DNA from: Phycisphaerales bacterium
Lineage (GTDB): Bacteria; Planctomycetota; Phycisphaerae; UBA1845; Fen-1342
Length of the DNA: 64,000 nucleotides
Assembly: GCA_016710275.1 (NCBI GenBank)
Contig: JADJXS010000001.1
Span: forward strand, 2,852,001-2,916,000
Reading direction: 5' to 3'
The notes under the pieces were generated by a model. It was not told the origin of the DNA, made no database searches, and saw only the letters and a program-made list of their open reading frames with translations. Shown piece after piece: positions 17,734 to 26,127 of the stretch; the stretch's first letter is position 1; each line of letters opens with the position of its first letter. The position numbers and the translations under genes are program-made.

Positions 17734-18262
17734 CAACCGGCTCCGAATTCACGCCGTCGGCCTCGTCGATCACCGCCGCATCGCCGCTCAGGAGCAGCTC
17801 CAACTCGGCACTGACGCGCTCCACCGCCTCCTCGTCCAGGTCCGGGCGCACCACTTCAAAGCGCTCGTCGCGGCGCGGCGCGTCGAAGCACCACAGCTCC
17901 TCCCCGTCGCGCGAAATCGTGTCGGCCAGTTGCAGAACGCGCTTGCGCCACAACAGCAGCGCCAGGCCGAAGCGGAACCGCCGGCGCCGCTCGTCCCCAT
18001 CCGACAGCCGCGAAAACACGCCGTAGAGCGCCTCACGATCCAGAACCGGCCGGGCCTTCGTCTGCGGATGCGGCCGCCGCACGCGCCACGCCGCAAGCGG
18101 CTCCAGCAGCGACGGCGGCGGGCAGCCGAGACAGAGGTCCTTCCGCTCAAACGCCTCGCCCGCGTCGATCACAACTGCCTGGTGCAGCTCCCCCGCGTCG
18201 AATTCCCGATCGCACGCCGCGCAGCGAATCGCGGCCCGCGGCATGTTCCAATCCGTCGCCAA
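17726..18262 (-). CDS. Cys4 zinc-ribbon protein of unknown function
   Basis: About 178 residues. Two Cys pairs, R-C-A-A-C-D near the N-terminus and L-C-L-G-C-P some 37 residues later, should hold one zinc ion. The rest is Arg- and acid-rich helical sequence ending in a strongly acidic tail. TTG 18262 has AGGAG eight bases upstream; ATG 18244, six codons inside, is the alternative start. Its stop overlaps the start of the lipoprotein gene by eight bases, so it heads a three-gene operon. I do not recognise the family, and the context (lipoprotein, RDD membrane protein) gives only an envelope hint. Confidence 0.65.
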   Translation of the reverse strand: MATDWNMPRAAIRCAACDREFDAGELHQAVVIDAGEAFERKDLCLGCPPPSLLEPLAAWRVRRPHPQTKARPVLDREALYGVFSRLSDGDERRRRFRFGLALLLWRKRVLQLADTISRDGEELWCFDAPRRDERFEVVRPDLDEEAVERVSAELELLLSGDAAVIDEADGVNSEPVDA

Positions 18263-18505
18263 TGCGCCGACTCCTGTCCTGTTTGCGGCGTGCAGTGTAT
18301 AGAGAGACGACGAGGACCGGCAACCGGCGCGGCCGTGCGTCGGCCTGCGACGTGGAAGCGGCCGGCGCGGGCGCTCCCGGTTTCGGCGGTTGCGCACCAT
18401 GCTGCGCCATTGCGCGTCATCCGACGTCCATGCGCGGCACATGACGCGAATGCGCGACACTCCGCGGCCGATCGCCCCCGGATCGTGATGATGGGAGCCA
18501 CTTTC

Positions 18506-20155
18506 GTGCCTTTCAGCGACATGCAGAGTTTTGCCGCCGAGCTGGAGCGCCGCGGGATGCTGCGGCGTATCCGGGCCGAAGTCGACCCCATTCTCGAAAT
18601 CACGGAAATTTACGATCGCGTGGTGAAGGCCGGCGGGCCGGCACTGCTGTTCGAGAACGTGCGCGGCTCATCGATTCCCGTTCTGATCAACGCCTTCGGA
18701 ACGCGCGAGCGGATGTGCCTGGCGCTGGGCGTCAGCGACTTCGACGAGCTGGCGCAGCGCGTCAAGCTGATGATCAAGCCCGAGGCGCCGACCACGCTGC
18801 TCGACAAGCTCAAGAAGCTGCCGCAATTGATGCAGCTCGCCAGCCTGCCGCCGAAGGTGGTGCGTCGCGGAATCTGCCAGGAGATCGTCCGCCGCGACGA
18901 CGCCGACCTGACCGCCCTGCCGGCGCTGCAATGCTGGCCGCACGACGGCGACCTCTCGCGGAACGTCTACGCTCACATCCGCGCGCTGGTCTCCGCGGCG
19001 GGCGGTTCAGCCCCCTCCGACCCACTCACCACGGAGCTGCTCCGCCGCACGCTGCTGGCGCGCAACGAGGGCAGCGAGCACGCCCGCGAGCTGTTTTCCT
19101 CCGAGGCGCCGCTGAACCCCGCGGCGCTGCTGCCGCCCGGGCGCAGCGGGCGCTACCTGACGCTTACCAACGTCATCACGCGCCATCCGCGCACCGGCGA
19201 CCGCAACGTCGGCATGTACCGCGTGCAGGTGCTGGGCCCGCGGCTGGCGGCGATGCACTGGCACATGCACCACGACGGGGCGCGACACTTCCGCGCCTAC
19301 CGCGAGCTGGGGCGGCGCATGCCCGTGGCGATCAGCTTCGGTGGGCCGGCGGTGATGCCCTACGCGGCGACCTGCCCGCTGCCGCCCGGCATCGACGAGT
19401 GCCTGTTCGCCGGCTTCCTCCATGGCGGTGCGATCGAGCTGGTGCCGTGCGTCTCGCAGCCGGAGATCGAGGTGCCGGCCACGGCCGAGATCGTCGTCGA
19501 GGGCTACATCGACCCCGCTGAGCCGCCGGTCATCGAAGGCCCCTTCGGCGATCACACCGGCTTCTACTCGCTGGCCGATCTCTACCCCCGGCTGCACGTC
19601 ACCGCGATCACGCAGCGCCGCGCGCCGCTCTATCCGACCACCGTCGTCGGCCCGCCGCCGCAGGAGGATTACTGGCTCGGCAAGGCCACCGAGCGGATTT
19701 TTCTGCCGCTATTGCAGGTGCTGATCCCCGACGTCATCGACTACGACCTGCCGATGTTCGGCTGTTTTCACAACTGCGCGTTCGTGAAGATCCGCAAGGA
19801 GTATCCGCACCAGGCGCGGCGGGTGATGAGTGCGATCTGGGGGGCGGGGCAGATGGCCTTCACCAAGATGATCGTCGTGGTGGATGAGCACGTGGACGTG
19901 CACGACCCGAACGCGGTGCTCTTTCAGATGCTCGCCAATTGCGATCCGCGGCGCGACGTGGTCATCGCCGACGGCCCGCTCGACATCCTGGACCACGCAG
20001 CGCCGGTCTGCGGCGCGGGCGGAAAGATCGGCTGGGATGCGACGCGCAAGCTGCCGTCAGAGGGCCTGGTGCGTGAGTGGCCCGAGGAATTGAAGATGAG
20101 CGAGGAAATGCGGGCGCAGGTGACGCGCCGCTGGAGTGAGTTCGGGCTGGGGTGA
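18506..20155 (+). CDS. ubiD: UbiD-family (prenyl-FMN) decarboxylase
   Basis: 549-residue reversible (de)carboxylase of the UbiD superfamily, which uses prenylated FMN and acts on aromatic or alpha,beta-unsaturated acids (for example 3-polyprenyl-4-hydroxybenzoate). Recognised from the opening P-F-S-D-M-Q-S-F-A-A-E-L, the cofactor region N-V-G-M-Y-R-V-Q-V and H-W-H-M-H-H-D-G, the catalytic loop I-E-G-P-F-G-D-H-T-G-F-Y and the late D-V-H-D-P-N-A-V. GTG 18506 is chosen: GGGAG is nine bases upstream and the protein then starts as family members do. No ubiX-type prenyltransferase gene is nearby, so the cofactor enzyme must be encoded elsewhere. Substrate unknown. Confidence 0.92.
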   Translation: MPFSDMQSFAAELERRGMLRRIRAEVDPILEITEIYDRVVKAGGPALLFENVRGSSIPVLINAFGTRERMCLALGVSDFDELAQRVKLMIKPEAPTTLLDKLKKLPQLMQLASLPPKVVRRGICQEIVRRDDADLTALPALQCWPHDGDLSRNVYAHIRALVSAAGGSAPSDPLTTELLRRTLLARNEGSEHARELFSSEAPLNPAALLPPGRSGRYLTLTNVITRHPRTGDRNVGMYRVQVLGPRLAAMHWHMHHDGARHFRAYRELGRRMPVAISFGGPAVMPYAATCPLPPGIDECLFAGFLHGGAIELVPCVSQPEIEVPATAEIVVEGYIDPAEPPVIEGPFGDHTGFYSLADLYPRLHVTAITQRRAPLYPTTVVGPPPQEDYWLGKATERIFLPLLQVLIPDVIDYDLPMFGCFHNCAFVKIRKEYPHQARRVMSAIWGAGQMAFTKMIVVVDEHVDVHDPNAVLFQMLANCDPRRDVVIADGPLDILDHAAPVCGAGGKIGWDATRKLPSEGLVREWPEELKMSEEMRAQVTRRWSEFGLG

Positions 20156-20225
20156 CTTGGGCTGGGGTGATTCTGCAGGGTGACATGCTTTCGCTGTACT
20201 TAGCGTAGGCATGCAGCGCTTCGTG

Positions 20226-20331
20226 GCACCGCCCTTCCGGGCGGTGCAGAGCATCGGGCGGAAGCCCGATGCCACATGCCATGCCGCGTGTTGGGTGGCA
20301 TGCCGACGGCTTTGCGTCGGCATGCTCTTTT
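20226..20331 (+). repeat. Cluster of three perfect hairpins (REP-like), the last terminator-like
   Basis: Three palindromes lie within about 100 bases downstream of ubiD. Stem 1, GCACCGCCC/GGGCGGTGC with loop TTCC, is at 20226-20247. Stem 2, GCATCGGGC/GCCCGATGC with loop GGAA, is at 20251-20272. Stem 3, an 11-bp GCATGCCGACG stem, is at 20298-20325 and is followed by TCTTTT, so it could also end the ubiD transcript. Compact tetraloop palindromes in a row between convergent genes resemble REP/BIME elements. The remaining sequence of this 329-base gap holds no gene. Confidence 0.7.
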
Positions 20332-20484
20332 GCGCATAGCCAGCAGCGTGTGTTCTCGCTGCGCTCAAAGCGCGTGCGAACCCGCAGCGCGATCGCGCAC
20401 CCCGAACACAACCCACCACCCGAAAGCAACCACCTGCACAACGCGCTCGACACCGACCCCGTGCCACGAATCAGCGATACGTGG

Positions 20485-21909
20485 CTACGGCCCGCCGACC
20501 AGTAACGACACGAACGGGTCGATGTCAAAGTTGTTGAAGTCGCCGTCGCAATTCACGTCGCCGTTGCGCGTGTCGCAGCCGGGGTACGTCGCGGCGTACT
20601 CAACCGGATCGACCAGCGCCAGAACGAAAGGATCGATGTCGAAGTTGTTGGTCGCCCCGTCGCAGTTCATGTCGCCGCGCAGGTTGACGCGCAGCGTCAC
20701 CGTTTGCGTGTAGACGTTTCCGCAGGCGTTGTACGCCAGACAGTGATAGATGCCCGTATCGGCAGGCAGGACGCCCGTCAGCGTCAGGTCGCCGGTTTGC
20801 GCGCCCGAGATCATCGCACCATTGCTCACGCCGTCGATGAGGGGGATGAATGACTCCGGTTCGCTCAGCGGGGCGCGCTCCCATTGAAGCTGTGGCGCGG
20901 GGTTGCCGGAAAACGCAGCAGAGAGCATGACCGTGTCGCCGTCGCAGGCGAGAATCTCGGCCGGCGCCGGTTGCTGACTCACGCCCGGCGCAGTGCAGGG
21001 GTCGAGCAGCACCTCGATCAGGGCGAAGCGCGTTGTCGCGTGGTTGAAGGGAACGTCGTTCCATTGACCGCTGCCGCCCAGAAGCTCGGTGTAGTGCTCG
21101 TTGTTGCCGGCGTTGTTCGGCTCGCCGCCGCCCCAGTTCGTGTAATCCACCGGCTCGCCGCTGATCCACTGGAAGTCGCCCTCGCGATCCTGGTCCGTGA
21201 AGCCGATCCACCCGCGGCGGTCCGCGCCGTCAAAACGGAGGACGCCGGCGCGGACGAACTCGTTCTCATCCGCGCTGTTGATCGTGACCAGGTTGCCGCC
21301 CAGAGACTCGGCGTGGGCCTGCCCCTCGTGCCAGGTGACCGCCTCCGTCATGTAATAGACGCTGCCGCCATCGGGGCTGAGGATCGGCCCGGCAAGAATC
21401 CCGGACTCGAAAAGCAGGTTGCCGCTGCCCGTCAGCGTGGTGGAAAAAGAGCCGATGCGGATCAGATAGAACTGGCTGGCCACCGCGTTGAACGTCGCGC
21501 GGCTCTGAAGGCCGCAGGCGTCGTCCGAGCAGGTGATCAGCGGGCTGCCGCAGTCGCAGCCGTCGTAGACGGCGATGATGGTGTCGAGGGTGGTCTGGCC
21601 GCAGGTGCTGACGCGCACGGGGCCGTCAAAGCCGGATTCCCAGCAGTACCAGATGTCGCTGTTTGCCTGGCGGCTGATCGTCGGGCACAGGTGGGCGACG
21701 CCGTCGGTCGTCGCGCCCACGTTGCTCCACGGAAAAAGGCCGAATTCGGCGATTCCCTCGGCATCCTGGCAATCGTCATTGGCCGGCTGGGCAGGCGCGA
21801 AGGCCGCCCCGAACAGGACAATCGCCGCCAGAGCGGCCAGCGACAGGCGCTGCGGCGCCGCCGGAGATGCAGGACGGATCGCCAATCGGGTAATCAACGT
21901 CAATCGCAT
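20485..21909 (-). CDS. Secreted C-type-lectin-domain protein with Ca-loop doublet
   Basis: 474-residue exported protein. ATG 21909 has GGAGG eight bases upstream and opens a long signal peptide ending A-F-A-P-A. The first domain is Cys-rich (C-W-E-S-G, S-T-C-G-Q, G-C-D-C-G). A C-type lectin-like domain follows (V-T-W-H-E-G-Q-A-H-A-E-S-L-G-G, W-I-G-F-T-D, G-E-P-N-N with W-N-D), with the EPN and WND calcium/sugar residues present. An Ig-like segment (P-A-P-Q-L-Q-W-E-R ... G-I-Y-H-C-L-A-Y-N-A-C-G) comes next. The C-terminus has two EF-hand-like loops ending N-N-F-D-I-D-P-F-V. It probably binds glycans at the surface or on particles. It is convergent with ubiD. Confidence 0.85.
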   Translation of the reverse strand: MRLTLITRLAIRPASPAAPQRLSLAALAAIVLFGAAFAPAQPANDDCQDAEGIAEFGLFPWSNVGATTDGVAHLCPTISRQANSDIWYCWESGFDGPVRVSTCGQTTLDTIIAVYDGCDCGSPLITCSDDACGLQSRATFNAVASQFYLIRIGSFSTTLTGSGNLLFESGILAGPILSPDGGSVYYMTEAVTWHEGQAHAESLGGNLVTINSADENEFVRAGVLRFDGADRRGWIGFTDQDREGDFQWISGEPVDYTNWGGGEPNNAGNNEHYTELLGGSGQWNDVPFNHATTRFALIEVLLDPCTAPGVSQQPAPAEILACDGDTVMLSAAFSGNPAPQLQWERAPLSEPESFIPLIDGVSNGAMISGAQTGDLTLTGVLPADTGIYHCLAYNACGNVYTQTVTLRVNLRGDMNCDGATNNFDIDPFVLALVDPVEYAATYPGCDTRNGDVNCDGDFNNFDIDPFVSLLVGGP

Positions 21910-22136
21910 GCGAGAATCCTCCACCCCCTTGGTGCGGCTCGTACAGGCAATCGTACAGCATTCGGGCGGACGGGCGAAACAGGTTCCGCCGTCGGTGCCG
22001 GGCCGATATCCGATAATCGGGTAGGGCGAGTGTCGGCCGCTCGATTGGCCCTTCCGGGAAGGGATATCATGGGGGCGGCCGTTGATCCCCGCTGCACGGT
22101 CATCAGCCCGTAGGGGCGGCGCGGGGGAACGGGGGC

Positions 22137-23213
22137 CTAAAACAGCGGGCGCAAGATCAGTCGGCTCGCGACCCAGCGCGGCGTGTCGGACGCCAGCGCC
22201 CGCATGACGTCCCTCTCCTCGCCGTGGTGGATCCAGAACTGCACCAGAATCGGAGGGAAGAAGACCAGCAGCGTGCCCGCGAGCAGCACGGTAGCAGCCT
22301 CGATTCCGAATCCCAACGAGGCAATCACGCCGAGTAAGAAGCATGACCCGCCGGAGAAGGCCATGTACGTGCGTCGCGTCCTGATCGAGCGGCGCAACAG
22401 CCAGATCAGCCAGTCCCGGCACTCCAGCGGCCGCCCGACCACGCCGACGCAAACCCGCTCGGGTGGGACATGGGCCATCAGGATGCGGAGCAATTCCGAG
22501 CCGGTCGCATTGCGCCACGTCGGTACCTTTGCGCCGTCCACGTCCTGAATCCGGAACTCCACGTCTTCGGAGGGCAGCCGCAGCACCGCGGACTGAAAGT
22601 CGATCTGTCGCGGGTTCTTCCGCGCGACCCAAAGGGCCTGAACGTCGCCCCAGCGAAACACCCGTTCGCGCCCCGGCACGCCGATGCGGATGCCATTGGC
22701 ATCGAAGCGCGCCCGCTCGCGGATGAACCTGCGTACCTCGATCACGTTCGGTATGGAAGGTGGGGCCTGCGGGGGAATCCGCTCCAGGATCAGGTCCAGC
22801 AGCTCGTCGCAGTCCCGCTGCCGCAAGTGTCCCACACCCAACCGGCGCCGCCATGCGGGCCGCTGCGGATCCTGGAATTGAGATCCGCCGATCTGCGCGA
22901 TCCGCCCGCTCGCGAAATCGCTCCACGTCCAGAGGTCGAGCGGAAGAACCCACCACCAGCGCCGAATCCCGTGAGCATCGACGGTGATGGAGCGACCGGC
23001 CAGTAGCCCCGCGATCGCGAGCGTGAGTATGAGCATCACGACACAGCACCGTCCAAGGGACGGCGGCGACTCGCCTGGGCGATCCGGTCGTTCGGGAAGA
23101 CCGTCCAGGAATAGCGCGAAGAACGCAAACGACGCGGTGTAGTACAGCGACCACGCGATGAAGATCAGGTAGCCTGGCGCCGGTTTGCAGACCCTGGTCG
23201 GTATCGGCCTCAT
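22137..23213 (-). CDS. Four-span membrane protein of unknown function
   Basis: 358 residues. Two hydrophobic helices near the N-terminus and two near the C-terminus (M-A-F-S-G-G-S-C-F-L-L-G-V-I-A, then V-L-L-A-G-T-L-L-V-F-F) flank a soluble middle of about 200 residues. The middle contains strand patterns such as I-T-V-D-A-H-G-I-R-R-W-W-W and F-D-A-N-G-I-R-I-G, each followed by a W-x-D-V/F, reminiscent of bacterial PH-like domains appearing twice. No family is recognised. It lies between the lectin protein and the DUF695 gene on the same strand but has separate spacing, so an operon is uncertain. Confidence 0.6.
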   Translation of the reverse strand: MRPIPTRVCKPAPGYLIFIAWSLYYTASFAFFALFLDGLPERPDRPGESPPSLGRCCVVMLILTLAIAGLLAGRSITVDAHGIRRWWWVLPLDLWTWSDFASGRIAQIGGSQFQDPQRPAWRRRLGVGHLRQRDCDELLDLILERIPPQAPPSIPNVIEVRRFIRERARFDANGIRIGVPGRERVFRWGDVQALWVARKNPRQIDFQSAVLRLPSEDVEFRIQDVDGAKVPTWRNATGSELLRILMAHVPPERVCVGVVGRPLECRDWLIWLLRRSIRTRRTYMAFSGGSCFLLGVIASLGFGIEAATVLLAGTLLVFFPPILVQFWIHHGEERDVMRALASDTPRWVASRLILRPLF

Positions 23214-23249
23214 CCAGTCAAATCATATCGCACTGTGCGCGCGCGGCCA

Positions 23250-23720
23250 TCACTCGGGTGAGTACTCGCGGTAGGTCTGCCACTTCTCGTCCATCTCACC
23301 AATGCAGGACACGTCATAGTCCACGATTTCGGCTCGCACCGCCGCATGGATCGCAGAAATGTCGGCATCCCGCTGAACGTAGAACACCCACTCCTTCATC
23401 ACGCCGTTGGTCAGCGCCAGGACCAGAATTCCCCGCGTGCGCGCTCCGACTTCGCGGGTGATGGCGTCTTCGACGTCGAACAGCCGCTCGTTCTCCTCCG
23501 GATCCGGCAATGCGCCCGGATTCGGGCTCTTGAGAGCCACCGCCATTCCCAGCTTGATGGGAAGCTGTGGATGTCCCTGCCATGCAGCGGCCGAGGTGTT
23601 GCAGCGCAGCACCAGTGGTCCGTCATCGGCTTCGACCTGAATTACCCCCCACTCATGCGACTCATCATCGATCGCCGGCAGTTTCGAGATATCCTTGAAC
23701 CTGCGTCCGAACAGTCCCAT
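23250..23720 (-). CDS. DUF695-like small cytoplasmic protein
   Basis: 156 residues starting at ATG 23720, where GGGGAG lies nine bases upstream. The sequence (D-E-S-H-E-W-G-V-I-Q-V-E near the N-terminus, V-F-Y-V-Q-R-D and a closing C-I-G-E-M-D-E-K-W-Q-T-Y-R-E-Y) fits the DUF695 family of small alpha/beta proteins of unknown role. A similar W-x-x-Y ending is typical of that family. No signal peptide. The call is by eye. Confidence 0.6.
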   Translation of the reverse strand: MGLFGRRFKDISKLPAIDDESHEWGVIQVEADDGPLVLRCNTSAAAWQGHPQLPIKLGMAVALKSPNPGALPDPEENERLFDVEDAITREVGARTRGILVLALTNGVMKEWVFYVQRDADISAIHAAVRAEIVDYDVSCIGEMDEKWQTYREYSPE

Positions 23721-23916
23721 GATCGCGTCTCCCCTGAAATGACCAGCGGTTGCGTCCACGCGGACAGCCCCGCGCGGCGGAATCATAACAGGAAATTGGG
23801 CGGGGCGAGGCGTCAGCAACTCCGTAACACAGCCCCCGAGCCTGCCGACGCTGGTGTAAGCAGAACGCGCGCCAAACGATCACAGCCGGCCGTCACGCGA
23901 TGTGGATCAGTCGGAT

Positions 23917-24720
23917 TCACCGCCCCGTGAATTTCGGCCGGCGCTTCTGGATGAACGCCAGCACTCCCTCCCGGTGGTCGGCCGTGTTGCCGGCCGTCTG
24001 CTGCAGCAGCGCCTCATACTCAAGCTGGTCCTCCAGCACGGCGTTCCACGCCCGCGCCAGCGCCCGCTTCGTCAGCCCGATCGCCCGCGGCGGCAGCGCC
24101 GCCAGCCGACCCGCCAGGTTCGCCGCATAGGCCCCCAGCTCCTCATCCGGCACCACGCGATTCACCAGCCCGTATCGCTCCGCATCCGCCGCCGGAATCT
24201 TCTCTCCCAGCATGCACAACTCCGACGCCCGCGCCAGCCCCACGTGCTGCACCAGCGTCAGCGTCGCCCCCGAATCCGGCACCAGCCCCACGTGCACAAA
24301 CGCCATCACGAAACTCGCGCTCGCCGCCGCCACGCGCAGATCGCATGCAAACGCGAAGCTCGCTCCCGCCCCTGCCGCCACGCCGTTCACCGCCGCGATG
24401 ACCGGCTTTTCCATCCCGCGGATGCGCGCCACCACCGGGTTGAACTTCCGCCGCAGGTGATCCGCGAAGTCCACCTCCGTCGCCGCGGCCCCCGTGTAGC
24501 GCCCCTGAATCTCCTCCAGGTCCTGCCCCGAGCAGAACGCCCGACCCGCGCCCGTCAGCACCACGCAGCGCACCTGCTCATCGCGCTCCGCGCTGCGCAG
24601 CGCCGTCCCCAGCTCCAGGCTCATCGGCTCGTTGTAGGCGTTGAGCTTGTCCGGGCGGTTGAGCGTGATCGTGAACACGCCGTTCTCGGCGGCCGTCTGG
24701 ATCGTGGTGAATGCGGGCAT
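23917..24720 (-). CDS. Enoyl-CoA hydratase/isomerase, PaaG-like
   Basis: 267-residue crotonase-fold enzyme. Oxyanion-hole segments are A-F-C-S-G-Q-D-L and V-A-A-G-A-G-A-S-F. The first catalytic Glu of true hydratases is replaced (A-S-F instead of G-C-E-L), while the second position reads G-L-V-P-D-S-G with Asp, the pattern of PaaG-type isomerases that use a single Asp. It probably isomerises rather than hydrates an acyl-CoA. The next gene upstream is a classical hydratase, 141 bases away on the same strand, so the two may act on the same beta-oxidation or phenylacetate-like route. Confidence 0.85.
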   Translation of the reverse strand: MPAFTTIQTAAENGVFTITLNRPDKLNAYNEPMSLELGTALRSAERDEQVRCVVLTGAGRAFCSGQDLEEIQGRYTGAAATEVDFADHLRRKFNPVVARIRGMEKPVIAAVNGVAAGAGASFAFACDLRVAAASASFVMAFVHVGLVPDSGATLTLVQHVGLARASELCMLGEKIPAADAERYGLVNRVVPDEELGAYAANLAGRLAALPPRAIGLTKRALARAWNAVLEDQLEYEALLQQTAGNTADHREGVLAFIQKRRPKFTGR

Positions 24721-24861
24721 CGGCGGTTGGCTCCGGTGGGCGACGATTCAGCCTGTCGGTGTGTCAAAATGTCAGGAATCCAGCGTGACCACAGATCGCG
24801 ATGCCGGCCGGCGGTCGAAGCATCCCGCATCGCGCCGGCCGCTCAGCGATTCGATTGCCGC

Positions 24862-25632
24862 TCAGCGCCCGGTGAACACGGCCGGCCGCTTCTCCACGAA
24901 CGCGCGCATCCCCTCTTTCTGATCCTGCGTCGCGAAGAGCATGTAGAACAGTTTGCGCTCGTATTCCAGCCCTTCAGCCAGCGTCGTCTCATACGCCTTG
25001 AGCACCGCATCCTTCGCGACGCGCAGCGCCAGCGGCGGCTTGCGGCTCAGCTCCTCGCAGACGCGCAGCGCCTCGGACAGAAAGTGCTCCACCGGCACCA
25101 CCCGCGAGATCAACCCCATCGCCAGCGCCTCCGCGGCGTTCAGGAATCGCCCCGTCAGCACCATATCCATCGCCGCCGCTTTGCCGATTGCGCGGGTCAG
25201 CCGCTGCGTTCCCCCCGCGCCCGGCATCACGCCGATGTTGATCTCCGGCTGGCCGAAGCGGGCCGTCTCCGACGCGACGATGATGTCGCAGTGCATCATC
25301 AGCTCGCACCCGCCCCCCAGGCAGAAGCCGCTGACCGCCGCCACGATCGGCTTGCTGACGCGCTTGAGCCGCTCCCAGCGGGCGAACTGGTTGCGGTTGT
25401 ACATTTCGACGACGCCGGCTTCGACCATGTCGCCGATGTCCGCCCCGGCCGCAAATGCCCGCTCACTGCCCGCCAGCAGCATGCAGCGCGTCTCGGCGTC
25501 GGCGTCGAATTTTTCCATCGCCTCGACGAGCTGCTCCATCGTGGCGAGATTGAGCGCGTTGAGCTTGTCCGGCCGGTTCAGCCGCACAATTCCGATCGCC
25601 CCGCGTTGCTCGATCAGGATTTCATCTGCCAT
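24862..25632 (-). CDS. Enoyl-CoA hydratase (crotonase)
   Basis: 256-residue crotonase with both catalytic glutamates: C-L-G-G-G-C-E-L-M-M-H (first Glu) and F-G-Q-P-E-I-N-I-G-V-M-P-G-A-G-G-T-Q-R-L (second Glu). It adds water to trans-2-enoyl-CoA in beta-oxidation. ATG 25632 is used because the 12 residues before it are Cys-rich and atypical. It pairs with the downstream PaaG-like gene. No thiolase or hydroxyacyl-CoA dehydrogenase is in the window. Confidence 0.9.
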   Translation of the reverse strand: MADEILIEQRGAIGIVRLNRPDKLNALNLATMEQLVEAMEKFDADAETRCMLLAGSERAFAAGADIGDMVEAGVVEMYNRNQFARWERLKRVSKPIVAAVSGFCLGGGCELMMHCDIIVASETARFGQPEINIGVMPGAGGTQRLTRAIGKAAAMDMVLTGRFLNAAEALAMGLISRVVPVEHFLSEALRVCEELSRKPPLALRVAKDAVLKAYETTLAEGLEYERKLFYMLFATQDQKEGMRAFVEKRPAVFTGR

Positions 25633-25829
25633 GGCGCGGATCGTAGAGCAACCCCCGCACGCGCACAATCGCGAGGCGGCGCGTGCCCCATCCCCCCGCC
25701 CTCTCCCGGATTGCGGCTGCCGGAGGCGCTCCGGAATTGCGGCGGCCGGCGACGGGCTGCACCCGCAAACCCGCGCGACAGCCAGCCAGCCCCTGCAATG
25801 CCGCTTGCGCGCACAGGGTCGCCGCCGGG

Positions 25830-25857
25830 TTTACCTTCGGCCGCAACGCGGTACAAT
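25830..25857 (+). promoter_or_regulatory. Candidate promoter for tRNA-Met
   Basis: TTTACC at 25830-25835, 16 bases, TACAAT at 25852-25857. A start near 25864 would give a 5' leader of about 55 bases on the tRNA precursor. Confidence 0.5.
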
Positions 25858-25919
25858 CCCCCGTCGAATCCGGGAGCGCCGACGCCGCCGCCGTGGCGGC
25901 CGCGCTTTCGTGAGAGCCT

Positions 25920-25994
25920 GGTGGCGTAGCTCAGCTGGTTTAGAGCGCTGGATTCATAACCCGGAGGTCGACGGTTCGAGTCCGTCCGCCACCA
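25920..25994 (+). tRNA. tRNA-Met (CAT)
   Basis: Complete cloverleaf: acceptor GGTGGCG/CGCCACC, D arm GCTC/GAGC, anticodon loop TTCATAA with CAT at 25955-25957, and T arm GACGG-TTCGAGT-CCGTC. The 3' CCA is not encoded (A then CTCC). The anticodon stem has an A-C mismatch next to the loop. An A at the base of the acceptor with a paired 1-72 fits an elongator rather than an initiator; a CAT anticodon could also be tRNA-Ile2 after lysidine modification. Confidence 0.93.
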
Positions 25995-26127
25995 CTCCGA
26001 CCGCCTTCCGCCGCACGATTTCCTGTCAGAATTCGCGACGGCGCGGCTTCCTGCGGAAGCCCGCGTCCGCAGGGTTTCTCATCAGAATCTGCGTCTGCGC
26101 TGACTCCATCGAAAGTGCTGACTGGTG

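Noticed and set aside
20485..20700. Direct repeat shared with the C-terminal codons of other secreted protein genes
   Set aside because: The similarity is protein-level (the Ca-loop doublet) and not a mobile DNA repeat.
21910..23154. N-terminal extension of the lectin protein through the upstream membrane protein gene
   Set aside because: The frame is open by chance; a clean signal peptide with GGAGG starts at 21909 and the opposite frame holds a membrane protein.
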